Origin: Cycas panzhihuaensis
Lineage: Eukaryota > Cycadophyta
DNA length: 64,000 bases
Reading direction: 5' to 3'
Assembly: GCA_023213395.1 (NCBI GenBank)
Contig: CM041465.1
Coordinates: 137,957,741-138,021,740 of the forward strand
Position 1 is the first letter of the stretch; each line of letters starts with the position of its first letter. The notes under the pieces were generated by a model. The model ran no database searches. It was not told where the DNA came from and saw only the letters and a program-made list of their open reading frames with translations. Below are positions 1 through 11,690 of this stretch, one piece after another. The position numbers and the translations under genes were made by a program.

Positions 1-299
1 GAGCATAGCGGAATATGCAAAGGAAACTACAAGCACGAAAAGGGAGTAACGATACTCCACAACGCCGCCTAGGTTGGGGAATGCCCAAATAGGAGGACAA
101 AGGTTCCCAAGAGGCACGGAACGGGTTCCGGGGAGGAACCTAAGAAAATCAAGACCCATCTTAAATTGCCATTCTACCCGGGTTGGGAAGAATGGAGACA
201 ATTTAAAATGGTAGTTTAAGCTCATTTTGAGCACGGTGAGGAAATCACGATAGAACTTCTTGAGGAACTTCCATTGACCGCTTTTCAAACTCCAGCCGC

Positions 300-1337
300 C
301 CAAGGTGGCGATCCTATATGCGCTGTCGAGGTCAGTCGAGAACCACGAAGGACCTACCCACTTGGGCCGAATTTGGCCAAGCGATCGTGAGATATTCCAA
401 TTTGAGGACGTGGTCCCCAGGACACAAAGGACAGTACGGAGGCGTATCGTATGTCCTTTGAAGACGGGCCGAGGCAAGGTTCGCACAGTAAGCCGCTAAG
501 CGCTTCTCATCCAGTGGCTTCGAGGTCGAGGAGGCGAGCTGGCGAATAGACTCCTCATCGATGAGGCCTCAAGGGAAACCCAAGAGAAGGAATCTCCACT
601 TCCAACGGAGTATCGCCCGCCTGGTACACTAACGAGAATGGGGTCATCCTGGCCGTCCCGGACAGAGGTACAGAAGCCCATAGAGCTAAGGAGCCGAATA
701 TGCGATCTCTTTGAGATTGGGCAACAGTTTTCTTCAAAATGCCAATGAGCGCTTTGTTGAAAGACTCGATTTGCTGTTGGCTTGGGGTAATAAGGGACGA
801 CGCCTTATGCGAGATTTTGAATCTCTCACATAATTCGTCCATCTCCTTATTACGAAGGGAGTTCCATTATCCGTGATTAGGATGTCCGGGATCCCAAAGC
901 GACAGATAATGTCGGTAGACGAAAGTGGCTATCGCCTTGCTGGTAGTGGAGTGGGGATTGCCTCGCCCATTTAGTAAAGTACTCAGTGGCGGGATGAATT
1001 TGTCTTCTGCGGAAGATGGCGGCGATATGGCCCCAATGAGGTCCAAACCCTACTGCGAGAAGGGCCACGGAGACACGATAGGGTGTAACGCCTCAGAGGG
1101 TACGTGGGAGACATTAGCGTGTTCCTGGCAACGCCGGCATCTAAGGGCACAAGCATGGGCGTCCTTGAATAAGGACGGCCAGTAGTAGCCCATACGGAGG
1201 ATCCTTTGGGCCATGGACTGGCCCCTAAAGTGGCCCCCGCAAATGCCATGATGGCACTCGCGGAGTATTTGGTCCGCTTTCGGAGCGACGCACAAGCGTA
1301 ATCCGTCGAAAGATCTCTTGTACAACACCCCGCCCAC
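300..1337 (-). pseudogene. Integrase of Tat-like copy 1
   Basis: The N-terminal zinc-binding module lies at 1050-1337 (HHGICGGHF, then CRRCQ, i.e. H-H-C-C) and is followed by the PIVSPWPFSQ linker. The core begins near 1000 with ATEYFTKW, which carries the first catalytic Asp. At 555-842 the segment around the third acidic residue reads IESFNKALIGILKKTV. The C-terminal part (GDHVLKLEYL near 400) is frameshifted relative to copy 2. Role when active: insertion of element cDNA into the host chromosome. At least three frame changes make it non-functional as sequenced. Confidence 0.8.
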
Positions 1338-1339
1338 GA

Positions 1340-1890
1340 GGAAGTGTTGCTTAGCAAAGATGCGCGGACGCGACCCAACTTTGTTGGCCGGGCGATATTC
1401 TCACGAGTCAAATATTGCACTATGTCGCCATACCACTCACTGTCGGCGAGTGGGTGAGGAAGAGCCTCCTGGACGGTCATAATGGACTCATCCGGGAAGG
1501 AGTCATCAACAGGGGCGCCGCTCGCGTTGGGAATAGCGGCGTCGGCTAACTGTTCCGCCACTACCATTCCCTTCTTCGACTTCCTGTTAATGACTTGCAA
1601 GTCAAATTCTTGAAGCAGGACGGCCCAACGTCCGCCCCACCACAACCGAACGGGTGAGTAAGTAGCGCAGGGATCGGATTACACGATCACCTTGGTCGTA
1701 TCACGAAAGCGGTGTAATCAAATTTCGGTCGCGTGGACCAAGGAGAGGCATTCCTTTCTACGGAGGATAGTTCGATTCGGCAACGCGAGTGCTACCGATG
1801 AAGTAATGGCCCTCCTGCTCCGAATCATCCTCCCCGCGAGCATCGCGCCTGTGGACTCACCGGCTGTCGAGGTATAAAGGATGAAAGGCC
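1340..1890 (-). pseudogene. RNase H (first) of Tat-like copy 1
   Basis: Between the RT thumb and the integrase finger, the minus strand reads LLQEFDLQVINRKSKKG, the usual end of the gypsy RNase H connecting to a linker with QLADAAIP. The linker then runs straight into GGVLYKRSFDGL of the integrase. No second, archaeal-type RNase H sits between RNase H and integrase, where known Ogre/Retand elements carry it. The N-terminal half is out of frame and weakly readable. Role: degradation of the RNA strand during reverse transcription. Confidence 0.6.
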
Positions 1891-2830
1891 TATCGGGCGA
1901 GGAGGCGCCCAGAGGGGCGAAATGAGCGCCTCGAGCCCCACGAAGGCCTTTTGGGTCTTATCCGACCGCATAAAAGGAGCCCTTTCTTCAATAGGTTTGT
2001 GAGAGGTTTGGCGCTTATGGCAAAGTCCGCCAAGAAACGCCTCAGGAAACCAAGTCTGCCTAGGAACGACTTAATTTGCCGTTGGGTCCTAGGAGGTGGC
2101 ATGTCAAGGATCGCCTTGACCTTTTCCGGATCGATTTGGATTCCTTGTTGAGACACGAGGAAACCAAGAAGTTTGCCCGAGGTAACGGCAAACACACACT
2201 TTAGCGGGTTTAGGCTAACATGGTACTTACGGCATCTTGCGAAGATGGCACGTAAGTCGGAGGGGTGATGAGCTCTGGCACGAGAGAGACCCATCATGTC
2301 GTCCATGAAGACCTCCATCGTGTTGTTGATGAGGTCGTGAAAGATAAAATGCATGGCTCTCGACAGGTAGCCCTGCACTTTTAGGGCCAAAGGGCATTGC
2401 CTTGAAGGCACAGACACCCCATGGCGTGGTGGCCGCCTTGTGACCGGTCTTCTAAGAGATTTGGATTCGTTGTAGCCGAGAAGCCGCCCATCAAGGACAT
2501 AACTCGAACCCTACTGCGATCGATTATCTGATCAATGAAAGGGAGAGGAAAGTTGTCCTTAGGACAAGCATTGTTTATGTCGCGAAAATCGACACAAATA
2601 CGGATGGTCCCGTTCTTTTTGGCAACGGGAACGATGTTAGATACCCACTTGGGGTAATCGATAGAGGAAATAAGCCCCGCTTCCAAAAGTTTTTCGACTT
2701 CCATTTTAACGGAATTGAAAGCTTGGTGAAGGGATCTTGCCGACGCACGGACGCTGGCCGTGAAGGTTGTAAGGTTGTGCGTGACGATGGAGGGGCTAAT
2801 GCCCTTCATGTCCGAGTATTCCCGCCGAAC
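1890..2830 (-). pseudogene. Reverse transcriptase of Tat-like copy 1
   Basis: At 2381-2809 the fingers and palm begin with VEKLLEAGLISSIDYPKWVS, then VPVAKKNGTIRICVDFRDIN, a classic gypsy RT block. The catalytic stretch at 1890-2417 reads NNTMEVFMDDMM, so the paired Asp is kept (FMDD for YVDD), followed by LLGFLVSQQGIQIDPEKV and the thumb block FLGRLGFLRRFLADF. Frames change near 2470 and 2400, where the expected GYNEIQI and SAGATYQ blocks each lack one base of a homopolymer. The catalytic residues survive even though the frame does not. Confidence 0.85.
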
Positions 2831-4250
2831 ACATCACGAATTCCTGCAGGAGGGTGTATTCCCTCACCTCGTCAGGGGTACACTCCGCTCCTACCTTGAT
2901 GACCCTGTCCGGAGCAAGGACTATGTCCTGGGTTGCCCCCATGCACATGGCATTCCCCTCCTTGAAATGGAGGGGGGCGAGATCAACCGGAAGGGAGGCA
3001 ACGGGAGAGGGGATTGGGTCGACTAATGGGGACCCAATCGCTAGGATCTTCTGGTGGCCAAGCTTGTGGTGACCCGGAGGCAAGCTCAGCGTGGAACCGG
3101 CTAAGTGTTCCAGCAAGGCCTCGTCGTCTTGAGTAGTCCACTCCATCGAGGACTGACTTCAAGGGGCGAAGGATGGCAGAGGCGATAGGACCGGTATGGC
3201 CTGAAGACTGCCCGTCATCCGCAAGAGAGCCTGAAGGAGAAAGAGGGAGAGGTTCCTCGTAAAAAGCAAGAGGAAAACTCTCAACATCATCACCTGCGGG
3301 GGGTGATGGGACGGCAGAGCTCGGGGTGTGAAGGTCAACATGCGCAACGTCATGTGACGCGTGAAAGTGCCCCGGCTCGCCAACAAAAGGGGTTATAGGA
3401 GCACGCCTAGGACTAGGAAGGTGCCCTGCACAAGCGCGGAGGAGCGAAACCGGGTGAGGAAGGTTTTCCTCCTCGCTATGGGACTCGTCGTCGTCAAACA
3501 CGGCGAGGTACCCATAGCTGCCGACGCCAATAGGGGCAAAACGCGTCAACGCAGGAGAGGAAGGCGTGGGACCTTCTTCTCGGCAAGAGGGATCGGGAAT
3601 TCCGATGGAGCAAGCTGAGACATAGTTAGAAGGGCGTTTGTTTCCCTTCGTATGCCCATGGCTTGCCCAGGCGTGAAGCCTACCGGCTTGGCGGCGATCG
3701 TCAGGAGGACAACCTTCATTTGTCCATTATGAACAAATTTGAGTTGCCCCAAGGGTGGAACACACGGCCCCATTTGGTCGAGCCATGGTCGACCCAAGGC
3801 GAGTTGTAGTCAACATCGACATCGAGGACGACGATGTCGACGCACCGCCTTATCCTCGAGGGTAAGGTATCAAGACAGATCCCAAGGGAGTCTTCTCTGC
3901 AATCATAACCTTAACGCCATGGAGCAGGTTCCATAGCGTAACGCCAAGCTCTTGCATAACGCGCAGGGCATGGCGTTGATCAAGAACCGCTTGTCACGAC
4001 GGTCCTCCGCAATGCACCCGGGAGTGTCGATCGTGATGGTAAAAGGGAAGTTCCAGCGTTCCCTTCCAGGATGGGGAAGATCTCGGGATCAAGGAAATCA
4101 TGGGCTCACCGCTGGGTCGCACCCAAGGCGTGAGCGGATGCATCGCTCGACCCGAGAGCTTCCAAGAGAGCGCTCGTTGCTCGGGCAACTTCTCAAGACA
4201 TCCATGATGGACATCCGGCACCCGCGGTGAAGGAGCCTCGACCACGGAGA
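2830..4250 (-). pseudogene. Protease and acidic linker of Tat-like copy 1
   Basis: The protease C-terminal half is recognised at 3546-3797 by GRPWLDQMGP and LKFVHNGQMKVV, matching copies 2 and 3. The active-site region near 3990 is frameshifted on both sides of the Asp-Asn-Gly-Ser block. Downstream on the minus strand lies a Ser/Asp/Glu-rich linker (GVGSYGYLAVFDDDE near 3510) shared by all three copies, then DDEALLEHLAG near 3110, which leads into RT. The linker is not a recognised domain; its conservation across copies suggests it belongs to the polyprotein. Confidence 0.65.
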
Positions 4251-6530
4251 AAGGCTTACCCTCCCCGTGGGTTGGGTAAGGGCTCTCCTAAAGTTGAATC
4301 GCCCGGGCGACGGAATGGTCTTGGGAAGTGCGGGAATCTCCTGAGGAGGATCAAGCTGCGAGGTAGGCGGAGGGACCCGCCTCCTTCGCGGCTTGGGACC
4401 GAGTTAACGTGGGGGAGTGGTCTCAAGCATCCGGATCACCTTCTTTCCCTTGTTACGGACCGTGGAGGTGACGGGCCAGCGGTCGGGGGATCGCGAAGGA
4501 AGGCGACCTTTGCACGCCCTTCCCCTACCACGCAAAGGCGGGGATCGGGAGACCTATCCCAGGTTGTTGTTTCTTTGGACGTCGCGACCCCGCTCCCCAT
4601 GCTTGGGAACGGGTCTCTATGAACGGCCGATCAAGATTAGGCCTCGATGCTCGCACTGGGGACGAGTCGGCGTGGGCCGGGTGTCGCGTGGCGGCCGTGC
4701 CCGCAACGCGCATCGTCATGGAAACACTCCGTGGATAGAACACCACCTCTTCTCAAGGGAGGTTCGATCCTCCTCGCTGAGAAGGTTAGGCGTTACCCCT
4801 TTGGGGGCATCGCCGCAGGAGGTTTCTTGGACAAGGTTTATGGGAGGTAGGCGATGAAGGAGGTTGAGTTTAGCTCCTTCATCGCGCGCTCGAACGAGCG
4901 AATGGCGGAGGTAAGCGGATCTAGGGTCCTCTCAGTCGGGTGAGAGGTGGTCCTAGCGGGCTGTGAAGGTTTGGTTTCCTTCACCGGAAGAGGCGCCTCG
5001 CGGCGTTGCGAGGGCCTAAGAGGTTTCTTGAGTCCCGCTTGGATCTCAATGGCCTCAAAGCTAAACACCTCGTGATGGCGAGTCGCACGTGGTCGCCCCA
5101 TCTTGAGGACCTCCACGTGCACCTCGGGACGGTGCATTGACAACCGATCCTCTTCAACTCCTCAAGCAATGTGGCCTTGGTGGAATGAAGAAGGTCGTGA
5201 AAGCGTCGCACAAAGTCACGATTCATCTCATCGTGACCTTGTTTGAGCGACAGCGCCTTCATTCCGCTTCGAATGGACAAGCACGTCAAAGTAGTTGACG
5301 AACTCGTCCACTACCGGAATGAGGAAATCGAATGGGCGGGAAGGCGAGAACCACTTGAGGCGCCGCCTGCAAGGACCGGGAAGAGCTTCATCAAGATGTG
5401 GTCGTAGGCCCAATAGTCGATGCACGCCATGGAAAAGCTCGCACATGTTCGGTTGGGTCTTGCGGCGAAGTCCCGCCAAATTTGGGGACTTCGTGGAGGA
5501 TGAGGCGCAAGTTAGTCCTCAACGCCTCAACAGACAAGGGCGCCGACCTATAGTCCACGAAAGGACGTGTCCTTGCTCGGGCTAAAGGATCGACAACCGC
5601 CAAAGGAACGGATGGGGTGTTTGTCACATCCCTCCTTGAGGAAACACCCCTTGTGGGAAGGGGTGCGGGTAGATGTTCGGAAAGGCGCGCTCCCTTGTCA
5701 GGCCGACGGGTCGCAAGGGTTGGGCGTTGAAATGGTGAGGGACCTGGGTTTGCCCATATGGGCCACCCGTGGGTGGCGCGACCCATATGGGTGCAACAGG
5801 TCCACTCCATGTACAGGAGATGGTTTCCCTTACCGCCTCAAGGTTGTGACGTAGCCCGGGACACGTAAAGAGAAGGACCACCAACCGGGTTCTGGACGTA
5901 TGTAGGAGTGGGTCCTACATGGCTAGCGGCGGCGGCGCTAGTAGGGCCTCGAGGCCTACTAGGGAACGCGTGCGCCACGTTCGACGGTGGCACGTGCGTT
6001 TGGCTCGAACACGGCATGCTAACCCCGAGTTGAGGGAAAGACACGCTGCGCACGGGTCCCGAGGAAGTGGGACCACGACTAGGGGCGGCAGGCGCAACAC
6101 TCGCCTTAGGAGCCGGGGTAGACACGGCATAGGACGTGTGTGTGCGGGCGGAAGCATCAATCGTCGTAGACGACGTGGGCACGGATGAGGAAGACGCCAC
6201 GTTGCGTAGCATTTCCGTAAACCATCTAGGAGGCGGTTGGCGGCGAACTGCTCGAAAGTACTTAAGCGCCCGAGGCCTCGTGGGGGTATCCTCATAGCCA
6301 TACGAGGTCGAAGGGACTTCGAAAGTAGGAGATCCCTCAGGGCGCTCCTCGTAAGGCTCGCCAGTGGGGTGGCGGGTCTCACGAGTAGCCGGATCTTCCG
6401 CTGCATGAGCGGAAGGCTCAAAATCTTCGGGGTGGAAATGGTCATCAGGGTAATAGATGGAATCCTCGCCCTCACGGGTGGATTAGGATCAGACGAAGGG
6501 AACTCTTGAGTTCCTCAAGTCATGAGATGG
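4250..6530 (-). pseudogene. gag of Tat-like copy 1
   Basis: The capsid-like retrotransposon gag domain is recognised at 4981-5810 by PKFGGTSPQDPTEHVRAF and LSLKQGHDEMNRDFVRRFH, which align with copies 2 and 3. Upstream of it lies a Pro/Ser/Thr-rich N-terminal region (5838-6475). The C-terminal region near 4600-4750 is basic and should carry a CxxH-type zinc-binding segment, but it is out of frame here. Role: structural protein of the cytoplasmic particle. Multiple frame breaks. Confidence 0.65.
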
Positions 6531-6811
6531 TAGGCCCAATCGGACGGTAACCTTCCATTTCAAAGCGGGTTCGACGATGGAATGAAACGCGACGATTGGT
6601 CTTCTAACAACGGCGGCAAACCCCGCAAGCGGCGCGAGAAACGTCGCATGCAACGCCTCCGCGAGCGTTGTTAGAAAAAGCGAAAAGGAAAGGGAAGGAA
6701 AGCACTGCAAACCCGTTGGGGGTTGCCCAACTCAAAACATGGAATGCGAACCTACCTAAAGGCAAGAGCACCAACACGAAGGGGAAGCGGATCTAGCTCC
6801 CTTACTGGCAG

Positions 6812-6829
6812 TCCCCAGTATGGTCGCCA
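6812..6829 (-). other. Primer binding site, Tat-like copy 1
   Basis: The minus strand reads TGGCGACCATACTGGGGA, one base inside the LTR end (LTR terminal CA at 6831-6832, then C). A TGG start and TGGCGAC... form are typical of Tat-group primer sites. I cannot name the priming tRNA from sequence alone. Confidence 0.7.
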
Positions 6830-6830
6830 G

Positions 6831-9370
6831 TGAAACGCTCTCCGCGGGGCAATGACCCAACGCCTAGCGGGAAAGGCATAGAACAATACGCTAAACAGGC
6901 TAAATAGCGAGGGTCATACCTCGCAGGACGTCCGTCTTGCGGCGCGGAGCGCACGGATCGCAAGGTGCCTGGTTGCTTCCAGGTAGCCGTGCAAGACGAA
7001 GCCTTCCTACCCTTGGATGGCCGGAAGGGAAAAAGATCCTCAAGGCCGCTACTTCTCAAGGCAATGGGAAGGCGACGAGGGGGCAACCAACCAAAAGTAT
7101 CACAGGTATAGGGTAAAGATGGCCAAGGGGGACCGATCAAAGAGTCTCCGAACACTATGGTATGCGGGGTATAATAAAAAAAAGTGCAAGTAAAGCAAAT
7201 GTACAGGAAAAGCAAGCGTAAAGTAAATGATTCTTTCTTTCTCTTTTTCTTATGTTCCCTTGACTACTAAAATAAATGCAAGAAACGTAAGAGCACAAAG
7301 GAGAGTATGAAAGACACGCGGGAGGTACCTGGATCCGGCGTTTGGGCAGAGACGCAGGTTTCCCTCCACGGTTGCGCTTCCTCCCGCCGTCCTCCTCGTA
7401 TACGACGTCGGTCGAAGGCGATGAAAGAGGTCCACTTACCTCCCCAAAAAGCAAAAAGCAAGCAAGGACTAACTAAACTGAAATAATGCAGTAAAACTCA
7501 ATACAAAGATAAACGAAGGGCGTGCCATGCAAGCTGCCGATCGGCGGTCGATCTCCTGCGCCCCTTCCTCCCAAGCGCTCATGCGAACAACCAAACAAGA
7601 TACCCTCCTCTCGGGAGAGAGGCTACAAAACACAGAAGTATATATATATATGTGTATGCCGTAAATGAAACTGACTAAGCTAGGGAAATATAGTCCAGCA
7701 CTAGTATGCAATGAAAAAAGAAACGAAGTCACACGACAACTATGCAACTGTCATATACCACGAATGCACCAAATGGGACTGAGTGTAGCCTCGGGATGGC
7801 TAACTCACCCACGAGAGGTCTCCACAAGGTATAGGGAAGCGGTGCTAGCATGTAATAGAACTGTTAGGTAGCGGCACCTATGCCAAGGCGGGTACTCAAA
7901 CTCTCCAAGCTTCTAGCCCGTTTCCTAAGCGAGCGGAGATAAAGGGAAGAGGATAAGGGACGGAACCCTTGGGGAGTAGGACGGCAATGGGGACTAACCC
8001 CGCCTATCCCCCTCAAATCCTCGTGTAACCCTTTATGCCGGCTAGCCTAGGAAATGGTGAAAGAGAGGGGTTGGAGGAAAAGGATGAGTTTAGGGAAAGT
8101 GAGAACTGGGCCCGCCTAGGGCAACACTCCAATAGGCCACAATCACTACGGTTCTGTGCGTCAAATGACCGAAGGAAACTCAAGGAAATGTATGTGCAAG
8201 GGTATGAAAAGATTTGCAAATAAACAATAAAAAGCAAGCAAAAAAAGAGCCAACAAGAGACACTAAATACCTCGAATCTGAAGAATGAGTGCATGTAGGC
8301 ACTTGGCAACTTGGAGCCGGGTCCAAACGATGCCTATGAGGTGGTGTTGCATGTCCCTTGCAAGAGAATAGGGTGGTAAAGCCTCATGCAAGTTGAGAGC
8401 CCGGGATGGCTCTTTGTAGTGTTTTTGATGAGAAATCCCTTGAAAACCTTGGGTGTGTATGAGGAGGAAGAGTGCTTGTATTGAGCTCAGAGGGGCGGCA
8501 ATGGCCCCGCAACTCGGTATAGCAGCCCTTGGTACCTCCGTCTCAGCTTGTAGAAGGATGCCTCTTGTCAATGCTTCTTGGTCTTTGTCTTTTATGAAGA
8601 AATGCTCTAGACAACTTGAGAGAAATGAAGTGAATCCTTTGAAGAATGATCCAAATGAATAGGAAAAAAGGCTTTTAAGCCTTGGGCACATCAAGTGAAC
8701 GTTGGGGGCCTTGGGGCGCCCCCAATCGTTCGAAGCCACGCGGCAGATCCGCGAAAAAACGCGGCCACTGTCGCGCGGCTTCCTTTTTTTTCAAATTTTA
8801 AACAGATCTGGCGGCAAACTCCGCTGATCAACAAAATCAGCATCGCTTAGTTTACCGCGGTACCAGACCGAAACTCAAAAAAAGAAGAAAAATACATTAA
8901 AAAAGTCATAAAAATCGGTTTTTAGGGTAAGAACAGGGGCTAAGCCAGAAATATATCAACTGGGGGAAGGCCCAGGCAGTGGGCAAGTACCCGAAACGAT
9001 GCTAAGAGCCCTAACTAAGGGTTAAACCAGGCTTAGGAAGGGTTCGCAACATCAGTGGCACGTGGTAACACGAACAAACAGGCTGGCAAAAGCATCCCGA
9101 AAGACCATGGAGACATCGTGAGTGGTCAGACGCCATACGGTGTCGATCCGCTTATGGATGCCCCCGCTGTGAGTCGTCATAGGCTAAGAGGTGCCGTTAG
9201 GCACATGCATTATGAATAGGCAATCAAACAAATGCATGTAGGCAGGCACATGTCAATCAAACTATTCTAAATTCCTTTAGCAAGCATAAGTAAGAAAAGT
9301 AAGAACATATACCTGCACAAACCTGTGTCGATGCATCTCGAGTCCATTCCCACTAGCTGGGAAACAGCAG
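6831..9370 (-). repeat. 5' LTR of Tat-like copy 1
   Basis: The LTR starts directly after the PBS with a CA terminus on the minus strand. It aligns in blocks with the copy 2 LTR: the ACCCTTGGATGGCCGGAAGG block (near 7009; near 27565 in copy 2), a block near 7785 (28430 in copy 2) and one near 9300-9365 (29990-30055 in copy 2). At about 2.5 kb it is long, as in Tat elements. An AT microsatellite lies near 7640-7651. The far (TG) end was not found; similarity simply stops where LINE sequence begins, so the LTR may be truncated. Confidence 0.65.
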
Positions 9371-9519
9371 TCAAAGGAAAGGCTTGTGGAACAGTATCTT
9401 GACAGTGGAGATATATGGCAGCCAGGTAAGTCTTAGACTATCAGTCTTTATTATGTTTTGTAGTGATTTAGTTTATTAATATGAAGTAACTAGACCATAA
9501 AAACTAGACTCAATCCTCT

Positions 9520-10880
9520 CCTCCGGGAAGGACATACCTGGATGTGCTAAGAAATGGTGGTGCAAAGGAGTATGAAATAAACCCAGTCTACCAAGACAAC
9601 CACATAAAAATCCTTGTACCAAAAGACCTAACCGAGAATATGGAGAAATATTAGAAAAACAGTTTGGTCAAGAGGTTTCCAGGGCCTAGACTAGGGCTCA
9701 ATATCATCAAGAAATGGGTGGTGAATAAGTGGAAAATGAAGAATCCAGTGGAGGTAATAGCTATTCCTAAGGATTTCGCTCTTTTTAGGTTTGCCAACCA
9801 AGAAGATATGATTGGCATTCTCCTCAATTCACCCTAGATGCTTAGAAGAAAGGCAATCATCTTGGAAAAGTGGCATCCAGACTTTGACCCATCAATTTCA
9901 ATGGTAAAACAAGCTCTGATCTGGGTCCAGATGCTAGGGTTGCCCTTGCAGTTTTAGAACCTAGAAGTAGTGAGAGGGGTGGCTAAAGCAGTAGGGCCAC
10001 TATTAGTAATAGACTCAACAATAAAGAATATAACACGCTTGATAAACACCAAGTTTTGCATTCTAGTGAGAGTCAACAAAAACCTCCTGGAAGAGGTCAG
10101 TATTGAAATAGAGGGGTGGAATCTTGATCAGAAGTTAGTTTATGAGTTAGAGGGTTTTAGATGCTCTAGATGCAGATGCTTGGGGCATGTCCCTGTGAAG
10201 TGACCAAGGGAACCAAATAAGGATGAGGCTCATGAGAAGGGGGGGCTGAGCAAGGCTGTTGAGGATCTAGTGGCAGAAACAGATGTGGGTGATGCCTTGG
10301 GGACAAAGGCAGTTGAAACTCCTCAGTCAAATCAGAACGAGGAGGCTTCCATATTAGTGGAAGTTGAAGAAAAAGAGCAACCTTTAGAACAGGTGGAAGG
10401 GTAGCAAGGATTAATAACCATGGAAGAGGAATGCCTTGAGGGTGAGGAGAGGAGGACTGAGGAGGCCCTGCCTAAGATAGTCGAGAATACTCAAGCTAAG
10501 GAGATGAAGGAGATAAACTGGGACGAGGAAGACCATCTCTCAGAGGAAGGTGACGAAAATGATCATCCTGCAGGTCAGATGGAAGTGTAGCAAGTGTCAG
10601 TAGTTGTGGAAGAGGAGTGTCAGGAGGGTGTGGACTGTAGGGATGAGGGAGCCTAGTATGTGAGAGGAGAGCTAGAAAGGCCATTTAGTGGGGATCACAG
10701 GTGGGTAGCAAGAAGAGCCCTAGACTTGGGAAGCGATAAAAAGGTTAGTAGGCTATCTAAGAAAGTGATTAGAGAAAGGGAGGCAGTTTCCCAAATTGAC
10801 TAAGGGTTTTAGCAAACCCTAAAGGAAGGGATTATTAAAGGCCTATTTCTTAGAAGTAGAAGATGACCCTTAAGGGCTAC
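9520..10880 (+). pseudogene. LINE ORF1 (DUF4283-like domain, zinc knuckle)
   Basis: One frame reads through from about 9540 with few stops. The DUF4283-like fold spans about 9670-10140 (PKDFALFRF, ILEKWHPDFDPS, WVQMLGLPLQF). At 10159-10203 a C-x2-C-x4-H-x4-(stop) knuckle is seen: the last Cys is exactly the TGA at 10201. The acidic tail to about 10880 has TAG codons where CAG fits (10402, 10588, 10655). Family role: RNA-binding chaperone of the LINE particle. Several Trp or Gln codons are now TAG. Confidence 0.75.
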
Positions 10881-10891
10881 CACGGAGGGGC

Positions 10892-11690
10892 ATGGCCATA
10901 AGGATATTATCCTAAAATGTGAGGGGTTTGAATGCCCCCTCTAAATAGAGAATTGTCAAGAATTTGAGACATAGAGTGGGAGGGGATATTATGATATTGT
11001 AGGAAATGAAACTTGAGAATACTAAGGAATCATATGTGAAAAACAAGATCTAGAGGAATGGTGAGATGTTGGCAAAAGAGGGATCTCTTGGATCAGGAAG
11101 TATGGTTGTTCTCTGGGACCCAAGATTTTGGCAGGGGATTGGTATGGTTCAGGAAGAGCATTTCATGACTATCTATCTTACCTGTAAGAGAACAAATATC
11201 TAATGGTTATCCACCAGTATTTATGCTCCAACAACAGTGGAAGGAAGAAAGAACTTATGGGATAGGATTGTGACTATCCACAAAGACTAGAAGGGCCCCT
11301 GGATAGTTATGGGGAACCTGAATATGACCTTATACCTAAGAGAAAAGAAAGGAGGTCAAGAGGGATGGTCTAGGAGCATCTCAGACCTGGGGGATTTTTT
11401 ACAAAGAGGGGGATTGATGGATGTCCCCCTTAGAGGGGCCAGGTACACTTGGTCAAATAGGAGATTGGGGGATAACCACATCTAGATTAAGTTAGGCAGA
11501 GTGTTGATAAATTATGAATGTATGAGTCTCCATGAAAACATTAAATTAGAGGCACTACCAAAGGTGGCCTCTAACCATTCACCTTTAACGTTGGAATTTA
11601 ATACTTTAAGTATTCATCGAGGGCCCCACTTTCGATTTGAGCTTATGTGGCTAAGGCACCCGGATCTCAGGGACAGGGTTAGGGAATAAT
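10892..11690 (+). pseudogene. LINE ORF2 endonuclease domain
   Basis: ORF2 probably starts at the ATG at 10892. The apurinic-type endonuclease opens with RILS(stop)NVRGLNAPSK, where Trp of SWN is now TAA. It continues with IL(stop)EMKLEN (Gln of ILQE is TAG), PWIVMGNLNMT and ARYTWSN, and ends with SNHSPL at 11569-11586. Compared with the family consensus, two catalytic Asp positions are Asn: GDFN is GNLN and SDH is SNH. Both are G-to-A changes on this strand. Role when active: nicks target DNA to prime reverse transcription. Confidence 0.8.

Larger units (their letters stand above)
1..9370 (-). mobile_element. Tat-like Ty3/gypsy LTR retrotransposon, copy 1 (3' end off window)
   Basis: Read on the minus strand, the order is 5' LTR, PBS, gag, protease, RT, RNase H, integrase. 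This is Ty3/gypsy order, without a chromodomain. The integrase has an H2C2 finger and an ATEYFTKW core motif, as in the Tat group. Almost every domain is split by 1-nt frameshifts, yet CpG is abundant, unlike copies 2 and 3. The sequence at position 1 matches about 34383 of copy 2, so the missing part should hold the equivalents of the antisense ORF, second RNase H and 3' LTR. The upper boundary is where LTR similarity to 27340-30060 ends, next to the LINE. Family assignment is by motif, not phylogeny. Confidence 0.85.
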
